Shown here in pieces: positions 4,759-8,209 of a DNA stretch of 8,209 bases (its first letter is position 1; every line of letters starts with the position of its first letter). Below the pieces are notes generated by a model that searched no databases, was not told where the DNA came from, and saw nothing but the letters and a program-made list of their open reading frames with translations. Where the stretch lies: the NCBI GenBank assembly GCA_934351925.1, contig CAKRJT010000058.1, forward strand, positions 1 through 8,209, written 5' to 3'. The position numbers and the translations under genes are program-made. Origin of the DNA: an uncultured Lachnospiraceae bacterium (GTDB lineage: Bacteria; Bacillota; Clostridia; Lachnospirales; Lachnospiraceae).

Positions 4759-7700
4759 TTACGCAATCTCCTCAGAGTTTCTCTTAATCTCGGCAACTAC
4801 ATCCATAATCTGTTTGGCAGTTCCTAAATCATCTTTAAACAATGTTGTAATACTTCCTACGGACTTGAAAGGCTCACCCATCAATACCTTGTTGTCATCA
4901 ATATTGCCATTTTCAACAATATAATCGATTATCAATTTTACAAAGCGAATCTGATTAATATTTAACCGTTCTTCCTTTAGGAATTCACTGAAAGCATCGT
5001 TTACAGCCATTCTGTCAACGCCCACAATCTGTCGAACCAGCCGGCCTACAGGCTTATCTCCGTACTCTTTTATGTAATCTTCCTTTGAGCCAAGCTCAGT
5101 CCATAGAATACGCTCAAGCTCATTTAAGTCTGCTTCTGTGATTTTTTTATTATTTCTAAGCTTAAACACAGCGATTCTGTCACTGTGTTCCTTGAGATAG
5201 AACTCAACCTTTTTCCGGTAATTCTTTAAATCATTTCCGCCATATATCGGCTCTCCTTCTTCCGCACTGATAATGGTATCTGTAAAATTAGAATAATATA
5301 TTTTTCTCTCACCGAATTTATCTAAATATTGAAGCAGGCTCCTCATCGCTGTTCTCACTGTCTCAAGCTCTATTATATCGGCTCCGTCCCAGAAATCGGT
5401 TGTCTGAACCTTTTCAATAATATCTCTCTGCTTTTTTACCTCCGGAACTAAATATTTAGCCGATAATTGTTCAGCGGTCTGAACCACAATATTAATAGGA
5501 CTTTGCACATTTTTGCTCTGCAACATGCCAAGGTCAATGCTGTATATAAGATAATCAAATCTTCTCGCTAATTCATCTTCATTCTTAGGTTTTATAAGCG
5601 GTGCAATATGCTCTTTAATATTGGAAATCTCAATTGTCTCAAGGGTATTCCATGATGGTAAAGCTCTGAAATTTTCCACATATCGCAGATGCCTCTTTAC
5701 CATAAAGCTATCATCATTAAGCTCAACAACCGCATCATGCAACTGGTCGACTAAATCCATTCTGTAGGCTGCATAAGCCTCATCTGTTGCATATACAGGA
5801 GCTTGAAGTTCCCTTGCAATCTGAGCCTTGGTGTTATATATTTTCTCACTTAGAGACTCTGCAACTCCACTCTCTGAACCGTTCTTATTAAGGCGGAAAT
5901 ATTCAAAATTATTACAAAAATCAAATATGAGGAATCGTTCCTTATCCAAGCCTTCACCCAAAAGATTAGGGCAAAGTCTTGTTCCTCTGCCAATCATCTG
6001 CCAGCACTTCGCATAACTGCGCACCTTTTTGAAGAAAACAAGATTCAATATTTCCGGAATATCTATGCCGGTATCCAGCATATCAACGGACACGGCAATC
6101 TGTGGCATTTTATCCTTAGTACTGAAATCATCAATGAGCGTATCGCTAAACTTTATGCTGTAGTCAATCTGCTTAATAAAATCTCCGCCACACTCTGGAA
6201 AAAGCTTATAAAATCTGTCGACAATAGCTCGCGCATGAAGGCTGTTCTTTGCAAATATAATTGTTTTGCCAAGCTTGTCCCCGCCTTCAACCTTTAAGCC
6301 TTTTTCCATAAGCTCTATCAACACCTTGTCTATGGTATCAGCATTGAAAAGCCATGTGTTAATGGCAGAATTAGATATATCTTCGCCAACCATATCATCA
6401 CCATCAAATGTCTCTTCGTATTGTTCCTTCTCCTCATCCGACAGGTCATTATAATGAATACCATCCTCCATTATCTTTGTCTTATATTCTAAAGTAGAAT
6501 AATTTACCAGATATCCTTCCTCTACTGCCTTATTAAATTCATAAGCAAAAGTCGGCACACCGCGCTCTAAGTCAAAGATACTGTATGTATTCCTATCAAT
6601 CCCATCCTTAGGTGTAGCCGTCATTCCAAGTAACATCGCATCAAAATATTCAAATATCTCCTGATACTTTTTATAAATGCTTCTATGTGCCTCATCGCAT
6701 ATTATGAGCTGAAAATGTCCCGGAGTAAATAATCTCTCACCATACTTATTTTTCTTCTCATCTATCGCATTCATCATGGTAGGATAGGTTGAAAAAATCA
6801 TCCTACATGCTTCCGGGTCATCCTTGCTATCCAAGAGATTGCAGCATGATAAATCTGGAAGTAAATTAGCGTAATTATTCTTAGCCTGCTTTACAAGTGC
6901 AGTCCTGTCGGCTAAAAACAGTATATTTTTCACATAATTATGACGTCTCAGCACATCAACAATGCTTATGCTGACTCTCGTCTTTCCTGAACCTGTTGCC
7001 TGCACAATAAGCATTTTACGATGTTTGTTCATTATCGCATCACAGACTGCCGTTACAGCTTCTTTCTGATACGGTCTATTGGTTATCTCATCCTTTATCT
7101 GAATTTTTTCCAATGGAATACGCTGTTTCCGACCGTCCATCTCAAGCTGCAATTCTTCCTGGGTAAAAAAACCTGATACCTCACGCCGCGGATACCCCAT
7201 GAAATCATTTGTGTAGAAGAACTCAAACCCGTTGGTTGTAAAGATAAGTGGACGTCTACCATATTTATTTTGTAAACAATCTGCGTAGAGCTTCGCCTGC
7301 TGGCTTCCGGTCATTGCGTCCACAGAAGCTTTTTTTGCCTCAACAACAGCTAACGGCAAATTATCTCTTCCCCACAGAACATAGTCCACATATCCTGTAC
7401 CGGTGGCATTAGGCATTCCTGTAACCGGCTCTTCCTCAGTTACATTGCTTCCTATAGTCCAACCAGCCTCTTTAAGTGCGACATCTATATATTTCTTTCG
7501 GGTCTGCGCTTCGCTCAGCGTATCTACATGGAACTCTCTGGTCTGGACATTACGGCTCCTCAGAGCAGCCATCTGCTTACGCAGCTCTTCATTTTCTTTC
7601 AGAACATTCTCAAGCTTCTCATCTTTACAGCTCAGGCTCTCATATAACTGCCTAAGTTCATCTGCCTTTACGCGTCTCTCGTCACCGCTCGCAAGAACAG

Positions 7701-8112
7701 ATTCATCATATACTTTCTCCGAATATTCCTTGGAATAAGAATAATCAATCCAATCACAGAACTCAAATAAATCCCTTAGCGCAATTACCGCTTCGTCCCT
7801 CTTAATCTTACTGTTGGTATGAACAGCGACATTTCCAAGATGAATGGTATATTTAAGCATTGGAAATAATCTTGGTTCGATTATTCTCCTGAACGTAGGC
7901 TCATGGATAAGACTGGACACGTTATCCTGATATGGCAACGAAAGTTCTGCATCATAAGAAAATACGAATCTTACCGCTAATTCCAACGCTCGTCTGGAAA
8001 GAATCGCACAGGTAGCCGGCGAAATTGCTATACTCTTCTCTGCTTCCACAGCCTGCTCAGCAAAACTTGCATATTCTTCTTTTTCAAGTAAATAGTCAAA
8101 ATTCGTTTCCAT
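4759..8112 (-). CDS. hsdR: Type I restriction endonuclease R subunit-like helicase-nuclease (EcoEI family)
   Basis: This 1117-residue DNA translocase-nuclease is close to the usual HsdR length. In order it shows a DUF4145-like helical domain (about 1-125), a charged coiled coil (about 145-187), and a PD-(D/E)XK nuclease (about 200-310) with D243, E258-x-K260 and the HsdR QxxxY (Q272-Y276). The SF2 motor has ATGSGKT (372-378), DEAH (473-476), TAT (498-500), DTGIDIPE (680-687) and QMIGRGTR (705-712). A C-terminal EcoEI R-type region runs from about 880. All catalytic residues look intact. The ATG at 8112 is preceded by AAAGGAAG (8128-8121). The protein should pump DNA with ATP and cut it. In a classic system it needs HsdM and HsdS, neither of which is in the window. 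It could instead be a stand-alone defence helicase-nuclease. Confidence 0.93.
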   Translation of the reverse strand: METNFDYLLEKEEYASFAEQAVEAEKSIAISPATCAILSRRALELAVRFVFSYDAELSLPYQDNVSSLIHEPTFRRIIEPRLFPMLKYTIHLGNVAVHTNSKIKRDEAVIALRDLFEFCDWIDYSYSKEYSEKVYDESVLASGDERRVKADELRQLYESLSCKDEKLENVLKENEELRKQMAALRSRNVQTREFHVDTLSEAQTRKKYIDVALKEAGWTIGSNVTEEEPVTGMPNATGTGYVDYVLWGRDNLPLAVVEAKKASVDAMTGSQQAKLYADCLQNKYGRRPLIFTTNGFEFFYTNDFMGYPRREVSGFFTQEELQLEMDGRKQRIPLEKIQIKDEITNRPYQKEAVTAVCDAIMNKHRKMLIVQATGSGKTRVSISIVDVLRRHNYVKNILFLADRTALVKQAKNNYANLLPDLSCCNLLDSKDDPEACRMIFSTYPTMMNAIDEKKNKYGERLFTPGHFQLIICDEAHRSIYKKYQEIFEYFDAMLLGMTATPKDGIDRNTYSIFDLERGVPTFAYEFNKAVEEGYLVNYSTLEYKTKIMEDGIHYNDLSDEEKEQYEETFDGDDMVGEDISNSAINTWLFNADTIDKVLIELMEKGLKVEGGDKLGKTIIFAKNSLHARAIVDRFYKLFPECGGDFIKQIDYSIKFSDTLIDDFSTKDKMPQIAVSVDMLDTGIDIPEILNLVFFKKVRSYAKCWQMIGRGTRLCPNLLGEGLDKERFLIFDFCNNFEYFRLNKNGSESGVAESLSEKIYNTKAQIARELQAPVYATDEAYAAYRMDLVDQLHDAVVELNDDSFMVKRHLRYVENFRALPSWNTLETIEISNIKEHIAPLIKPKNEDELARRFDYLIYSIDLGMLQSKNVQSPINIVVQTAEQLSAKYLVPEVKKQRDIIEKVQTTDFWDGADIIELETVRTAMRSLLQYLDKFGERKIYYSNFTDTIISAEEGEPIYGGNDLKNYRKKVEFYLKEHSDRIAVFKLRNNKKITEADLNELERILWTELGSKEDYIKEYGDKPVGRLVRQIVGVDRMAVNDAFSEFLKEERLNINQIRFVKLIIDYIVENGNIDDNKVLMGEPFKSVGSITTLFKDDLGTAKQIMDVVAEIKRNSEEIA

Positions 8113-8209
8113 AAATGCATCTTCCTTTCAAAAATATTTTCGGAGTAGTTGGTGTAATGCTTTTCTCGGCATAAAATATGTGGGTTTCAGAGATAGATTT
8201 TGATTTGTC

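Noticed and set aside
4759..8112. A CRISPR array or Cas9 relationship, suggested by the HNH domain next door.
   Set aside because: No spaced direct repeats occur in the window, and the large protein has SF2 helicase and HsdR motifs with no RuvC-type ones.
2689..8159. TTGGTGTAATG occurs both before the XRE gene (2689-2699) and before the R-subunit gene (8149-8159).
   Set aside because: An 11-bp match between two sites in 8 kb is expected by chance, and the positions relative to the start codons differ.
8113..8209. An open frame enters from the right edge on the minus strand and stops at 8128-8130, 15 nt before the R-subunit ATG, a spacing like that of an upstream operon gene.
   Set aside because: Only 26 codons are visible with no recognisable motif, and a second frame is also open here. 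It cannot be told from chance, so no gene is called.

Overview
The window looks like low-to-mid GC Firmicute DNA, most likely a gut Lachnospiraceae-type Clostridium. This rests on protein style, AAGGAGG-type ribosome binding sites and an Mn-type riboswitch of the Gram-positive form; no rRNA or marker gene is present to fix the genus. All supported genes lie on the minus strand, so transcription runs from right to left.

Right half (8112 to 3294): a tight three-gene nucleic-acid enzyme cassette. A 1117-residue type I restriction R-subunit-like protein (DUF4145-like N-terminus, PD-(D/E)XK nuclease, SF2 helicase, EcoEI-type C-terminus) is followed after 15 nt by a 379-residue HNH nuclease-family protein. 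The stop of that gene overlaps by 20 nt a 109-residue MazG-like nucleotide pyrophosphohydrolase. No methyltransferase or specificity subunit is visible; they may lie beyond the right edge or be absent. The likely role is anti-phage defence.

Middle (3271 to 2677): a scar of two truncated genes in the same orientation, a frameshifted N-terminal piece of a pyridoxamine 5'-phosphate oxidase-family protein and a C-terminal piece of a HypB-like GTPase. They are joined by about 40 bp, and two perfect DNA dyads follow.

Left of centre (2676 to 1258): a small XRE-type regulator, then a cysteine-rich U32-peptidase-like protein. The 3' end of the regulator gene is crossed by one arm of a long inverted repeat (30 bp, 29 matching) whose 57-bp centre contains two further hairpins. 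On paper, flipping this segment would change the regulator's C-terminus and bring its stop to within 12 bp of the next start codon.

Left end (1216 to 83): a promoter, a yybP-ykoY (Mn2+) riboswitch, an overlapping intrinsic terminator and a CaCA-family cation antiporter. The layout fits an ON switch in which Mn2+ turns on export, so this antiporter probably handles Mn2+. I see no supportable gene in positions 1-82 or 8113-8209.
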